NCBI GenBank assembly: GCA_027604505.1
Contig: JADIIX010000144.1
Span: forward strand, 9,247-55,892
DNA: 46,646 nt
Origin: Gonapodya sp. JEL0774
Taxonomy: Eukaryota > Monoblepharomycota > Monoblepharidomycetes > Monoblepharidales > Gonapodyaceae
Reading direction: 5' to 3'
Part shown: one piece after another, positions 34,110 through 46,413 of the stretch
How the letters are laid out: each line of letters opens with the position of its first letter
How positions within the stretch are numbered: the stretch's first letter is position 1
Translations under genes and position numbers: made by a program
The notes under the pieces: generated by a model
What the model saw: only the letters and a program-made list of their open reading frames with translations
What the model was told of the DNA's origin: nothing
The model's database searches: none

Positions 34110-34320
34110 AAAAATGGGTGACTGTCGGATAAAAGTAGAGTCAGAAAAAAGTACTTGGTTGAATGTCAGATTAAAGACGTTAAGTCAGAAAAAGTATTTT
34201 GTGTGCGCGGGTCAGATAAAAGACGATTGGGGCAGGTAAGAGAACCGCAAGGTCTGATTAAAGCGCCGTCAGTCAGAATAGAGTACAATTTAATTATACA
34301 CAAGTCAGATAAAAGCACCC
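34110..34320 (+). repeat. Degenerate GTCAGATAAAAG repeats upstream of the F-box gene
   Basis: Between about 34123 and 34317 the motif GTCAGATAAAAG or a near variant (GTCGGATAAAAG, GTCAGATTAAAG, GTCAGAAAAAG, GTCAGAATAGAG) appears about eight times at irregular spacing of 17-45 bp. Several copies contain AGATAA, the core of fungal GATA-factor sites. The cluster ends about 100 bp before the F-box start, so a regulatory role is possible; a decayed minisatellite is the alternative. Confidence 0.5.
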
Positions 34321-34419
34321 ATGTGACCCTTCGCTCACTCGCACGGCTGATTGGAATGGCAGTTTAACCAGGTGCGATTTGGCTCTGGTCTGGCCACGGC
34401 TGCGCATTACATCAAATTC

Positions 34420-35744
34420 ATGCAGAATTCCATCCCCATTCCACCGGAACTGCTCTGCCGAATCTTTCGCTTCCTCTCCCCTTACGACCTTCTTCTCTCC
34501 GCCTGCCTCGTCTCCCGCCGATGGCGTCGTCTGGCGTTCCTCGCCTTGCATCCAACTGGCAGAGTCCTCGTAGCGCTCAACCTCAACCTCGCGCGGTGCG
34601 ACATTCCCGTCAGGAGCGTCGTCATGTCTTGCATCGCAAACGCGTTCTTTGCCGTTCCAGACCCGACCTGCGATCGCTCGAGGCTCGCGGCAGCGAGCTG
34701 CTCTGTCGACGTGTCTCAACAGTTTTTCCATCTCGTCGCCGCAGGAACGGCATTCCAAGACATCATTGCTGATTTCGCAATGTCAAGTGTCATCGACGGT
34801 CCTCGCTTTCCCCTCGACGTAGAATGGCTCGTCTGCGACGTCTGCCTCTCCAATCTGGGTCCAGACGCGACCTGTTCTCTCTCAATCGCCACTGCACTCT
34901 CCGATTTTTTACATCCAACCAGCGTCAGGCTCTTTTCCGGCCCTTTTTTCTCATGGGTTGCAGCGAATCTCCAGATGCCATCCGTCAAGCACGTTCGCGT
35001 AGATCTGCCCGCCGACGAAACGTGCGTTCAGCGTGCGCTGGAAATCTTTCCGTTCCTTTCTTCCATCGAACTGGACGGGCATTCTCGTTGTGTTCGTAAC
35101 ATCGTTCCCAATGGAATATCCCTCCACAAAGTTCTCGTCGCATAACGGCTCTTCTCTTGACGGGTGGGGAGAGGAACCATACTCCAGTCTTTCCCAGAGA
35201 AACTTCTTTACAGACTGTTTGCGCTGGGCTTACTGCAACTTTCCCCAATCTGAGACATCTCGGCATACTTCACCCGCTCCTGCCGTGGAACCACGAAGGT
35301 GCAACGAAACTTCCCACATCGTTCCCTAAAATCCACACCATCCACGTTCCCGTATTTGGTGTCATATACACATCGGACCCTCCACCTCGCTGGAGAGCAC
35401 CCGCGCTGGAATTCGCCCGTGACGTCCGTTCCTTGCTCCCAAACCTCCACACCGTCGTCATCCACCTACCAAACAGTATAGACCACACCCAGATCCAGTA
35501 TCAGGAAGAATACGCCCAGTTGTACGTGGACTGGATCACTCAAACAAACGCCAGGTCGGTATTCATCGCAGGATTGGTGGCTGGTGGCTGGAACGTCCGC
35601 GTGGACCCCGGTTATCGCACCTGGTTCGATCCTCTGAAACGATTCTCAATGATGATAGTGGAGAAATTCAAGGAACGGCACATGAGCGCAAGCATTGTCC
35701 AGTCTCACGGTCAAATTGCCGGTTGTCTTTGGACGTGCTATTAG
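34420..35744 (+). CDS. F-box protein, 410 aa, two exons
   Basis: Exons 34420-35095 and 35188-35744; the intron (GTAACA ... CTCTTGAC ... CTCCAG, 92 nt) joins two open frames in the right phase. The start ATG is followed almost at once by the F-box: PIPPELLCRIFRFLSPYDLL then CLVSRRWRRLAF (residues 5-45). F-box proteins bind Skp1 and bring substrates to SCF ubiquitin ligases (family knowledge). The rest is a divergent Leu-rich region with LRR-like segments (FPFLSSIELDGH, FPNLRHLGILHP, LLPNLHTVVIHLP), typical of fungal F-box proteins with unknown substrates. An upstream in-frame ATG at 34351 is possible but less family-like. The donor GTAACA is weaker than others in this window, so the splice is inferred. 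Confidence 0.75.
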
Positions 35745-36560
35745 TCGAATAGTGATTATATTCTTGATCCTTTCATTGTCCATCTGAAAGTATTTTTGTG
35801 CTTTGGCCGGCCCGAGAAGGTAATGGAAGCCTCCATTGGTGCCGAACGTGGTGGACGGAGATGTGATTGATCGATTGATTGTTGGGTGGGTTGCAGGTGG
35901 GAGGCAGAAACCCCACACAATTACGGCGGCAGCAGTGGTCACCTCACGTGGAGGAACGAGTGACTTCAAGGCGCGGGTGGAATCTCTGACTGCACAATTG
36001 GATCAGCTCACAACAAAGGTTCCCACTTTATAGTATTATTTACAACCATATTTACAATTAACGTCGTGCTGCGCCACCTGAGACTCCTCGCCTTCGACCG
36101 TTGAATCGGCCACTCCCAGAGAATGATTGAAGGTTAATGAACCCATTCCTGGTTGCATCAAGTATCCTGGCCCTGGGTAGTTGGGGGGTTGTGACAGGGG
36201 GGCCAGTGTAGCTCTGCACTGGTTGTTGTTCCCTGCCGTAAGTTCCCGGTGCAGGGCGCTGGGGTGGGGTACCGTGGGGGTGGGGGGCGGTGTGGCGGTT
36301 GCATAAGCACATGCCATGTGGTCCTGGTGGTCCCTTTAGGGCCGGCAATTGTGGGAGCACTTGCTGCCATTGACCAGCAGTGGGTTGAAGGGGGTTGGGA
36401 GCTTGGGGGACCCAGTATGGGCCAGATGGACCTTGGTGCCACGGCCTTGTCGGGACATGACGACGAGTGGGGGGAGATGAAGGAGGTGGGGACCGGAAAT
36501 GTAATGTAGAGACGCAGAAGAGGGGTTTTTGCCTTTAAACTGGTTTGTTCGGGACGGGGG
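35745..36560. other. Intergenic; Pro-rich minus-strand open stretch of unknown nature
   Basis: About 36060-36600 on the minus strand is open in more than one frame, with a Pro/Gln/His-rich translation (for example PGPHGMCLCNRHTAPHPHG) and a basic Gly/Arg tail (GRFNGRRRGVSGGAARR) near 36063. It resembles a decayed retroelement Gag tail more than a host gene, and it joins the dispersed repeat at 36561-36760. No start with good context is seen. Confidence 0.3.
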
Positions 36561-36760
36561 GGCGGTCTGCGTGCCGGGGGCAAGTTTCCTGCTGAGTGTG
36601 TGTTTGGAGTCGGCCAGCTTATTCATTCCGAGAGCAAAAGCTATCCTATCAATACCCTTCGAGACAGTACATCACCACATAGAATGTTTCTCATAGTCTG
36701 TTGCCCTCGACGGACAGTGTGTGCACTGTTCTTGCCAATTGGCAGACAGGCAGCTTCATG
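36561..36760 (-). repeat. Dispersed repeat, copy B (inverted relative to 11641-11857)
   Basis: Partner of 11641-11857; see that entry. Matching blocks run from GCGTGCC at about 36570 to TTGCCAATTGGCAG at about 36747. Confidence 0.7.
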
Positions 36761-38294
36761 CCTTCAAAGCTTTGGTCTTCGCGCTCTGAGCTATTATCGG
36801 AGTCTTACCTGCTATGAAGAAGCTCCTGCCTCATACATTGCAGTCGAAGAGCACCCGACCAAACTCATCATTATTCTTACTCGTCATGTGTATATTCCTT
36901 CTATAATCGGAACCTCACGTCAGTCGTATGATCAGGTTAGCTATCCACTGTATGTACATATGACATAGCATTTGGGTGTCGGAATCTTTAATAAACATGG
37001 ACAGCAGATGAGTGGCACTATAGAAACAGCATTTACCTGGAGATATTTCCTCACATTGAGCACCATTGGTCTACAGGTGAGTATTTGTTGCACATGATGT
37101 ATTCAGTCACTTGGACATATTCATGGATCTGCAGTTGTAGTTTTTGTGTGCTAGTCTGAGGCAGCACGGAAATTTTTATTTGGGTGGCAGGCCCTCTGAA
37201 CAGTCTGAAAAGTAGCAAATGGTATTAAGTGAGATTAAATGCATTTAAATGTCTAAATGTCGTGGGTGGCAGGGTCCAGATTTAAACGTTGACTTAAATG
37301 CATGTAAATGCTCTAAATGTACTCATGGTCCTTCAAATGATACTTGAATAATCCATTGGTCCTTCAAATGATATTGAACTCGGGTTTAAATGACATTCAC
37401 GATGGCGTGATTAGCATGTACATAACATTTCATACCACTTATATGTCGCAAATGCCGTGAGGCGTGTACCCTTCTGTTGCGTTTCTCGTCAGCCCACCCC
37501 GAAGGAATTGGGTTAATAAATCTTTATTCCCATACGGAGGTATAGAGACATCTATCGGTACACCACCTACACCACATGAACGTACTCACAGTCCCATTAC
37601 CGGGTAGTCATCACACCGTTTCCACCCACTTACGTACTCGTAACTTGAGCCCGTTGGTCGCCCCTAACCGGCCCCAGAGCATGAAAAATCGGTGTTTCGA
37701 GACATTTGCTTGAAATATTTCCGCAGGGTGCGGTGGCGTGGAATGTGTGACGGTATTTTTGTCTGTTTGGCAGACTCCTGATATGTACGTTAGAACCCCT
37801 GCAGTGGCGACACCGCTCCGGTTGGGTGAGTATTATGTATTAGGAAAAACAACACAAATGCAGAGACCTTCCACTGTTGGATTGGGATTCCCGTGGAACT
37901 GCGGGTACTTATGTGAAGGAAACGGGCAAATATGACTTGCAGCGCCTGCACGGCATTTCTGGATGCTTCCAGAGAGTCAGAAGTACTCATAGAGTCACCA
38001 ACGGCTCCAAAGAACCATTTATAAGATTTTAACGGCATTACAATCAAGTTGAATGCCTGGGGTGTCATGCAAATGTCAACGACACATTTACAGCCATTTT
38101 ACGGCCGTTTTTGCGAAATACAAATGAAGAGCAGGTATTCAAATTACATGTACATGTTTTTAAATGGCGATTTCTCTTAAATCCATTTAATGACATTTAG
38201 TCTGGGAACTGGGTTTTCACACGACTCCAATCTCGAACATCGTGAATTCGTGATAGTGAAATCACCTTCTTCAATATACGTTTAAACATAAACC
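36761..38294. other. AT-rich intergenic region, no gene seen
   Basis: About 1.5 kb. Between 37205 and 37400 and again around 38140-38200 there are many short AAATG/CATTTA words (TTAAATGCATTTAAATG and similar). A duplicated phrase GGTCCTTCAAATGATA occurs at 37328 and 37361. This could be a decayed element. No open frame carries a recognisable domain. Confidence 0.35.
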
Positions 38295-40492
38295 TCAAAG
38301 CTTGTGTGAACCTAACAACTCTTCTTCTCTTTTCTTCCTCTTCTCAAGCTTCTTTCTGACATCTGCAGCCCGCTGCAATTCTCTCCGTGCAAGTTGCCCT
38401 GTCAAGGAAACAACAATATTGTGATATAGATGGTGTTTAAGATTCTAAGAACACAGTGAAACTTACACAAATGGACATCATCAGGACCTACAAGTTTGCA
38501 TGTGAGATACAAAATATGACAATAAATGCATTAACATTGGTTCCTTACCATCACCCAGACGCTGTGCCCTGGCACCATGCCACATCTTGGCCAGCTCCAT
38601 TTCCTGTGAAACTCCTGCACCACCAGCAAGTTGTATAGCCCGATCAATTATTTTCTGGAGGGCCCTGGGAACATAAACCTGCCAATGGCAAACAAAAGGA
38701 GGTGAGATTGGCTCCCAAAAATAGAAAGGATAAACGAGCAACATATTCAAACCTTGACCATGCCAATCTCCCGTTGTGCTCCCTTAGGCCCGAGCCTGTC
38801 GATGGCATCTGCAGCCTGGAGCACTAGCCCACGACAAGCAGTGATCTCCATGCGCGCTTCGGCAATCTCGATTTGTACTTTACCTAATGTTTTGGACCAA
38901 TGAACGTCAGTGGGAGCATTTTGAGCCAACTCTCATACACAGTTAACATACCCCACTCGGCTTTAATTTTCCCGAATGGTAGTTTGTCAGGGCGAGTGGC
39001 TTCGTGTAACATACGCTCAAAAACACGCTCCGCCATGCCAAGCGAGCGCATACCGTAGTGAATACGACCTAGCCAATGAATGACTAGGATTAGCTTCTCT
39101 CCGACATACACGGCGCATCTCTTCACTGTGCAGTCCAAACGTACCAGGGCCAAGACGTCCTTGCAGAACTTCAAAACCTCTTCCTTCGCCAACGATGAGG
39201 TTCGATTTGTGAACTCTCACGTTGTCGTACTGAACTTCCGAATGTCCGTGCGGCGCGTCGTCGTAACCCATAACCGTCAAATTGCGTACAAGTTTGATGC
39301 CTGGAGTGTCCTTTGGCACGAGAAGTACAGTTTGGCGGCGATGGCGATCCGCATTGTTGGGATCAGTCTTTCCAACAAACACAAGAATTCTGAACACAGA
39401 GGTCCGATTAAACAAGAATCAGGAGCCCCCTAAGGACAAACGACACATAAATTCACGCACTTGCAACGAGGGTCCGGGAAACCACTCGACCACCACTTCC
39501 GGCCGTTCAGTACGTAATAGTCGCCGTCGCGTGTGATGCTAGCGGATATGTTCGTGGCGTCGGAACTTGCAACACCAGGTTCCTGAGATCAAGAGAACAC
39601 AAAATTGCCAAAAATGCAGTGATCAACGAATCTGAATGGCTGGATAGTCTAAGCGAAGAGAACACACCGTCATTGCGAAGCATGACCGGATTTCTCCATT
39701 CAGAAGTGGGACGAGCCACTTCTGCCTCTGCTCGGGAGTCCCAAAGCGGGCAATGACGTGCATATTGCCAGTGTCTGCAAACCTAGGAGTGAAGCACCGT
39801 TTGCATTCATACGCTATTTTGAAACTCGCCTGGAGCAGCACAGTTGGTTGCCTACAAACGCGTGAGGGAGACCAGAAATATCATCAGAAACAACAAGCAT
39901 AGCTTTTTCGCTACGAATGTTGAAACGTCACCTCCGGTGCCAAGTGACTCTGACCCAGAACTTCACACATCAGTGCGTACTCAAGGGTTGTGAACCCAGG
40001 ACCTTCAATTCCGTACTCCTTGGAGTAGTCCACAGTCATGAACATGTTCCACAAACCAAGTGAGCGAGCCTTTTTCTTGAGATCCTCGATGATTGGGGGG
40101 ATGACCTGTCGTGAAAAGCAGCAACTTTTGTAGGAGGGAACAAAGTCAATTTTGTGGGACTTCCTACCTTGAATCGGTCTTCTCCTTTACCCATTTGCTC
40201 TTCATACAACTTTTCTGCTGGGATGCAATCGTTTTCAACGAAGTCCACCAGTCGGGTGTCTGGAAACCCCAGGAGAACCGACGACAGGTCACTTGAGAGT
40301 TCACTGTGAACTACGGAGTTGGGAGTTATTTCTCACATGCTTGCTTAGCTCTCTCTGTGATCTTCGATCTGGTATTACGTTGTCGTGAACATGTGAAACA
40401 TATCGGAATGCGGCAGGATTATCTCACCCCACTCCGTAGTAGTCCCACGGCCATACGCCGGATCCAAATCCATTCTTCGAGGTGAGTGCCAT
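38295..40492 (-). CDS. Acyl-CoA dehydrogenase (ACAD10/11-like), 457 aa, twelve exons
   Basis: Minus-strand exons: 40492-40428, 40303-40168, 40105-39932, 39851-39830, 39774-39668, 39582-39461, 39389-39145, 39068-38952, 38883-38753, 38678-38549, 38487-38467, 38398-38295. The protein has the full acyl-CoA dehydrogenase layout: N-terminal helical domain (GLWNMFMT), middle beta domain with [20 protein letters not shown] and the hydrophobic core around KTDPNN, and C-terminal helical domain with [19 protein letters not shown] then LGDGPDDVHL. It oxidises acyl-CoA thioesters with FAD, probably in the peroxisome or mitochondrion. The TEPGVASSD and GPDDVHL motifs are those of the ACAD10/11 branch. Exons of 22 and 21 nt, and one GC-AG intron (39775-39829, donor GCGAGT), are needed to keep the frame. 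A charged tail ([14 protein letters not shown]) ends in HKL, not a clear SKL-type PTS1. Confidence 0.92.
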
Positions 40493-40923
40493 AATCAATG
40501 TTCAAGATTCCTTGATTTTCAAATTCGGGAGATGGACGATGATTTCTCGGCAAGACTCGGGCCGCTGCCGTGTTCATGGCCCTTGCTGAATTGTTACTCG
40601 CAACATGTTTTCCACACACATCGATTTGAAGATGGTGGTCAGTCAGCGGTCGCCCCAGATGTTTGTAGGGTACTCTTAAAACGGATTCCCTGTTCTGGCT
40701 CTTCAAGAATAGGAAGGTTGGTGGGCTAACTACAACGCCAATTGAGGGATGCACCTTCCCGTCTATGGTAGTATCCATGTCGCGTTCTCAACGTAAGATG
40801 TTCTCTCACCGGTCCATCGGTATAAGTGGATTGTTGGGAAACATTCAACTCCTGCCCACGGTCGGTGGATGCCCTGGATTTTCACAACAGACCCCAGTCC
40901 ACTTATAATTACTGACTCTCTCG
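40493..40923. promoter_or_regulatory. Divergent intergenic region between acyl-CoA dehydrogenase and cytochrome b561 genes
   Basis: The two start codons face away from each other across 431 bp, so both promoters lie here. No TATA box or known operator is evident. Open frames inside (for example 40532-40729) show no domain. Confidence 0.45.
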
Positions 40924-41709
40924 ATGTCACGCGTCACTCGCAAACCAGCAAATGCGCCGGAGCCTCCCGGGGATGAAAGTTCTCCACCTCCTGCCCCGGC
41001 AATGCCTGCAATCGCCGGACTCCTGTACCCTGCAATGTCCTCCCTTACTATTGCCCTGTTGGCGTTAACCATTCCAGCCAACCAAGTCTCATTATTTCTA
41101 CTCCATCCTATCTCAATGTTGTTGTTCGCGTGGTGCGCGATCGCGGCAATCAGGGGAATGCAACTGCCAGCATCTTCGCGGCGCGCTGCAATCGATCTTC
41201 ACGGGAATCTCCACTTCACCGCCCTTTTGGCGGCTTGGATCGGAGTTTCTGCTATATATTATATCAAAGAGTCAAATGGTGGGCCAATATCACGTGGAAA
41301 TTCCCCGTTTACCTATCGATGAACCCATCGATGACACCTTCGCTTGGTTTCTACAGGTCGACCACATGGAGCAACCTGGCACGGAACCATTGGCTATTAC
41401 GTCGTTCTTGCATTCAGTTTTTCCTTTGTTGGAGGTTACTTGCTTCGGAGCAATGGCAGCAAATGGTTCAAGGGCAAAAACTTGAAACAAGTGTGGGGAC
41501 TGCACCACACTGTTGGCTACTCCATCATGGTTTGGGGCATTCTGGGCAACATTTCGATAGCACTCTGGTCCAACTATGTACGAAAATCAGTAGCCTATTG
41601 GACGGGAGGTTTCGAGAAAGAGTTTGGCGCCCCGGAGTGGTTCGTCATTGGAGTTCTCGCTGTGGACATTTTTGTAGTATTTGCATCACTCGTATCAATT
41701 GCAAAATAA
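40924..41709 (+). CDS. Cytochrome b561-type membrane protein, 235 aa, two exons
   Basis: Exons 40924-41278 and 41357-41709 with a 78-nt GT-AG intron; the phase joins ESNG to RPHGATWHG. A short Pro-rich N-terminus is followed by about five or six hydrophobic helices (SSLTIALLALTIPANQVSLF, SMLLFAWCAIAAI, LLAAWIGVSAIYYI, VVLAFSFSFVGGYLL, IMVWGILGNISIALW, FVIGVLAVDIFVVFASLV). Histidines in LLHPISM, HGNLHF, TWHGTIG and GLHHTVGY fit the heme ligands of cytochrome b561/ferric-reductase-like domains (family knowledge). Such proteins move electrons across membranes, often from ascorbate or a similar donor. No DOMON or reductase domain is fused, so this is a stand-alone form. Substrate is unknown. Its stop lies 63 bp from the convergent ankyrin gene. 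Confidence 0.8.
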
Positions 41710-41772
41710 TAAAAGCGATACTTTATCCAGGCGACAATAAATAATCGAATTGAAAACCTACGTTCTCATCAG

Positions 41773-44700
41773 TCAGTTCCCATGACTTCTCAAGTAATGT
41801 TCGTACAACATCGCGTTTTCTGCCTCCGCAACAGCAACCCAGTCTGTTTGCCCACTATCACCTCGGGTCCCTCGACTAGGTCCTGGAACATGTACTGGGG
41901 GTGACGTTTTGCTGGAATTCGCTGCGCGTGCCGGCAGCGAGCCCAATGTAGGGTGAGATCCAGATGGCGCCATCACAGTGTTCGCTATTGAGCGACCGGA
42001 GGACGCTGCGCTCGGCGCGGTTGCTGATCCCGCGGATCCAGATCCCTTTGAAACAGGCGGAGTTTGGGACGTCCTTGGATTCACTCCGTTATCCATCATG
42101 TACTTCGCGTACAAATTCGTGGCTTGGGCTTCCGCCCGTTCAAAATCCCCTAACCGCGGATTATATGCTGGTGGCGGTGATTTATGAGGACTGACAGCTG
42201 CCCTCTGAGGAACCTGCTGAATTACCCCACGAACAGGTACCGATGTGGCATTGCGGGTAGGTGTTGCCCTCAAGGAAGGAGGCTTTGTGGGTGTTGGGGG
42301 CGGTGATGCGAGAGTGTAGGCACTCGTGCGGGTATGCTGTGGCGAAACAGGACGAGAAGGAGAAGTCATCTGAGTTCGAGAGGGTGGTCGCACAACTCCT
42401 CTGATTGGGGTAGTGGGACTACGTTCGCCGTACGTGTCAGGCTCTCCGTAATAGAGGTCATATCCTTCTTCCATCGGTACGTCCTGATCGTCAGGCACGG
42501 AGTACTGCGAGTAGTCGACAGATGTCACCCTAGCTTGTGGGGACGTAAAACGCGAGCTCGACCGTGTTGTCGCCTGGGCCGGAGAAGGGGTGGCACGGCC
42601 GCGCGGACGTTGAAATTGGGGTTGTGGCGGTGAAACCGGGTAACCATACGGGGTTGGCATGTGCATGGCACCATAGTGCGGTGGTTGTGCCGGCGACATT
42701 CCGTATGGCGGGTACATCATCGGCGGCGGGGCGGGTTGCATAGGAGACCCGTAACCTGCAATGTAGAGTCCAGGGTAAGCCCCAGGAGAGATTGGGTATC
42801 CCCATGGACTGGATACCGTCTGCTCGTAGTCGTCGGCAGTCTCTGTGGTCTTCGCCTTGCCCTTGACATCTTTCGTCTTTCCCACCCCTGCAGCGCGGCT
42901 CTTGGCGAGACGTGATGGACCACCACTAACAGTGATGTAGTTTTTGTAAACGGGGCCACCTACGGTCGGAGAGACACTCGTTTGGCTGTGCTGTGCCCCC
43001 TTTGCCGTTGCATCATCTCCCTTGCCATGCTTTCCTCCACCGGGTGAACCAAGGACCTTCATTGCCCGTCGGGGTGTGATATACTCCCGCACTTGCCCTC
43101 CAGGGCTCCCCAGAAAGATGGTGTCCAAGTCGCTGTCCGCCGAAGTCCCCATTTCCCAAGCTCGCTTCCTCATCATATCCGACAACTCATCACGTGTGCC
43201 CACCCGGTTCTGATCTCCACTGTGAATATGGACGTGAAATCCATCCGGCGGCTGAGAATGCGAATGGGACCCAAAATTTTGGTCGCCTTTCTCTCCAGAC
43301 CGTGAATTCGACCCTGCCGGTGAATGGGAAGTCCTCTTTGTAGCCGGTGGTTGGGATTCTGACCTATGTGGGGGCTTTGACCTCCCTGGAGACCGACTGC
43401 GACTGCGTGATCGCGTGTGGCGGAGACGATTCACAGGCTCATCAGAGTTAGACAGAGTGGAATCGTCCGATGACGTATCAGTGGCCGATGAGGTAACAGC
43501 AGCGGCAGCTTCTTGATGCAGGAACCGCCGGATGATCTCTTTTTCGATCTGCTTTTCTTTCCGATCGCTTTCTTTGATCGCCGATGATGTCGCTCCATGT
43601 TTCACTGGTGCAGATTGTTGTGGCTTCATTTTATGCTTGGGTTCTTTCGGACCTTGGGACGGGCGCTTGATAGTGACCACCTTAGTGTTTGCAAGAAGGT
43701 CTCCGTTAGGCACCCTAGAGTCCCTCGATGCAGCTCCTGGGGGATCAAACTTTGAAACCATTCCCACCGCTCTGGCGGCAACTGCCCTGTTTGCGGCTCT
43801 GACCCTTTCCGCCCGCTTTCTCCTCTCTTCCCTCTCCGCCTCGGGAATCTCCACCGGAGCTCCCAAATCTCCAAACTCATCCGCATCTCGACCTGCCGCT
43901 TGGTCTTCGTACATCCACTGCTCCCCCGTCTGCGGATCGAAGTGCACCTCGCGTTCCTGCTCGTCCACAAAGAAATGCGACCACGAGCCGTCATTGTTTT
44001 GGTACCGGTACACGACAGGTGGGGTCGCGCGGACGGCCCGGTCACCATGCGCGGACCGTGACCTCTGCCTCGAATGGGACCGCGATCGCCCTCTCCCGTC
44101 AGCAGGCCCACCTTCCCAAACGACCGGCACCATATCTCCATAATATACCTTTCCATCTGCTCCCAATTCCATGTACGGCACGTGAACAGCTTTGAGTTTG
44201 GCCATGTAACCCCTCAGCGTGTCCAACCACGTCACGCTATCGTTGAGATAATGCGCACACCGGCGTCTCTCCTCTTCCAAATCATCAGCCCACCTATCCA
44301 GGCCCCCGTCCCGAGCCAAAACTGCCCTCTGCTCACACGACGCCATAGATGCCACCAGATTCTCCTTTGCCCGCTCGGCCTTGACGGCAACTTGGGTCAA
44401 AAATCTGTACAAGGACGACGCGCGCTCAACCGTGCGAGACGAGGTCTCCGCCATGGCGCGCTCGCAGCGGGATATATCGGCTTCAAGTTCTTCCATGACA
44501 GCCTCGGCGACGTCGGCAACTCGGCGGAGAAGTCCCTGTTTCTCGCCACATCGAGTCGACCTGGCCCTGTGCTCTGCGATTTTAGCGGTGATTCCGGCCA
44601 AGATCTTCTCGTTAGCCTCCTTGATGGGGTTCCCGACGCCTTCCCCCAACTCGGTAGCTAGATTTGACCGCACGTCCGTCTCGGCCCTGGCAACCGCAGC

Positions 44701-46413
44701 CTGACATGCCCCCCTCTGATCCTCCAGATGAGCCACCCGGCGCGCGAGGGTCTCTTTCTCGTCTTCCAAAATAGAACACGTCGCTCCGACAGAGGCCACC
44801 ACGGACTCGAGTTCGAGCCCGATATCTCGGCGGGACGAGACGTGCGCGCGGGCGAGGTCCAGCCAACGGACGAGTTTTTCGGTGGTGGACATACGGATCA
44901 TCAGCGCTTTTTCGAGCGGGGCGGCCGCGGCGGAGGTGGAAGATGTTGGCGGCGTGGGGGCCGAAGTGGAGTCTGACAAACTTTCGTGCTCGTTGTTGGT
45001 GGTAGGACCGTCGGCACTCCCCTCTGCCACCGCCTGCTCCACTGCAGCTTCGTCGTCTTCCGATGGTCGAGGTGGCTCTTTGTTGGACAACTGCGAATCT
45101 CTGTGAGCGAGCACTCTGTCCCGAAAATCGTTCACGTCTGGATCCTCCTTGGCCGGGAGCCTCAGCAGAGGTCCCACAACGGCATCCGCAGCCCACGACA
45201 AAATCTTTGCCACATCGGTGCGGCCCTCGGCCAGGGCAATATCCCGCGGACACCTTTTCTCCTTGTCCAGCACGTCCACCGCGGCACCCAATTCAACCAA
45301 CATCCGCACCACGTCCGTCCGGCCTCCTTTGCAGGCGTAGTGCAGCGCCGTCCACGCGTTCTCCCCGTTACGGTCGTCGAGCGTAGCGCGATGGTCGTGG
45401 AGGAGCCGGAGTGTGGCGGTGGCCTCGTTCCAGGCGGCAAAGACTAGGGGTGCCCGGCCCTTCCCGTCTTTGGCGTTGGGGTTGGCACCATGTAGGAGGA
45501 GGAGGCGGGCGCAGGGGGTAGCTTCGGGGTCGGCCGAGGCCCAGGAGAGGAGGGTGGCAGGGGACCGTTGTTCGACGAGGCGTTGTGGGAAGAACTGGGG
45601 GTACAACCGGAATTGTAGACAAAGTTACCACAGCAAACATAAGAAGTGGAAAAGCATAGTCTCGCAATCCCCCACAGGACCAACACCCAAACAGCCACAC
45701 TCCCACGTTTCCATGAGATCGGACCAATTCAACTCACTGTGCGAATGGGATGGTCGAGAGGCGCCCAGTCGTTCGGATCGAGTGATGCGTTGATGTTGTT
45801 TGGAGGCACAGAAGTGTCGAGAAGGAGTTTGAGGGCGTCCGTATTGTGGTGTTGAATGGCTAATTTTAGTATTGTATGGTTGGATTCAGACGAGATGGGT
45901 GAAGGCCGCAGGATGTAATTTGGAAGATAACGATGAATTGAAACAACAAGAATTCAAGAGTCGATGTTTACGGACCACAAGAGCATTTAGAAACGAAGAA
46001 TACGGATGGGATCACTCACCGAGAAGCGCGGCGGCGTGGAGCACAAAGGGTTCTGGCAGAGCTGCTTCAGCAACAGATATTGGATGCGATCGAGAACCCG
46101 AGTGTCTGCCGTACTTGAAGAGGTGGTGAGGTTGGATAGTCTGGAGAGCAAGATTGAGGAGATCCTTGAGTGCTTGGAAGTCGTCGAGTCTGGCAGCCTC
46201 GAGGAAACGCAGAGAAGCGTCGGAGAAGTAGTTTGAGTCCGAGTCTGGATTGGAGGAGGATTCAGAGACATCGTCTGAAGAAGAAGCGGCCAGATGAGAG
46301 AGCGGATGGGAGGGAACGGGGGAGTGCTGGGAGTGCTGGGAGTGCTGGGAGTGCTGGGAGTGCGGTGGATGCAGGATTTGAGGATGCAGCCACGGCGATC
46401 GGGGTCGATTCAT
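41773..46413 (-). CDS. Large ankyrin-repeat protein with coiled coil and disordered tail, 1,445 aa, three exons
   Basis: Exons 46413-46020, 45859-45738 and 45594-41773; introns of 160 and 143 nt, GT-AG, phases consistent. The N-terminus carries a His-Ser-Gln repeat and a Ser-rich stretch. Ankyrin-type units follow from about residue 65 to 310: SLRFLEAARLDDFQALKDLL, HHNTDALKLLLD, RLLLLHGANPNAKDGKG, WTALHYACKGGRTDVVRMLV, EGRTDVAKIL. Residues about 400-640 are predicted by pattern to be long helices or coiled coil. A WW-like segment (YRYQNNDGSWSHFFVDEQ) comes near residue 710, and the last 700 residues are low-complexity, with an RS-like stretch ([16 protein letters not shown]) and Tyr/Pro-rich parts. 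It is probably a scaffold; no enzymatic motif is seen. The start is the first in-frame ATG; a further upstream exon cannot be excluded. Confidence 0.8.
46321..46363. repeat. Tandem 9-bp repeat in exon 1 of the ankyrin gene
   Basis: Five units of GGAGTGCTG on the plus strand. On the coding strand they give repeated His-Ser-Gln. As a 9-bp unit, changes in copy number keep the frame. Confidence 0.85.

Noticed and set aside
37205-38220. A further transposon with CATTTAAATG-rich ends
   Set aside because: The AT-rich words at each side resemble each other only loosely; no clear terminal repeat or target duplication could be drawn.
44612-45253. Several long frames on both strands inside the ankyrin gene
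   Set aside because: They are GC-rich shadows of the 1,274-codon exon, which alone shows ankyrin units and ordered domain structure.
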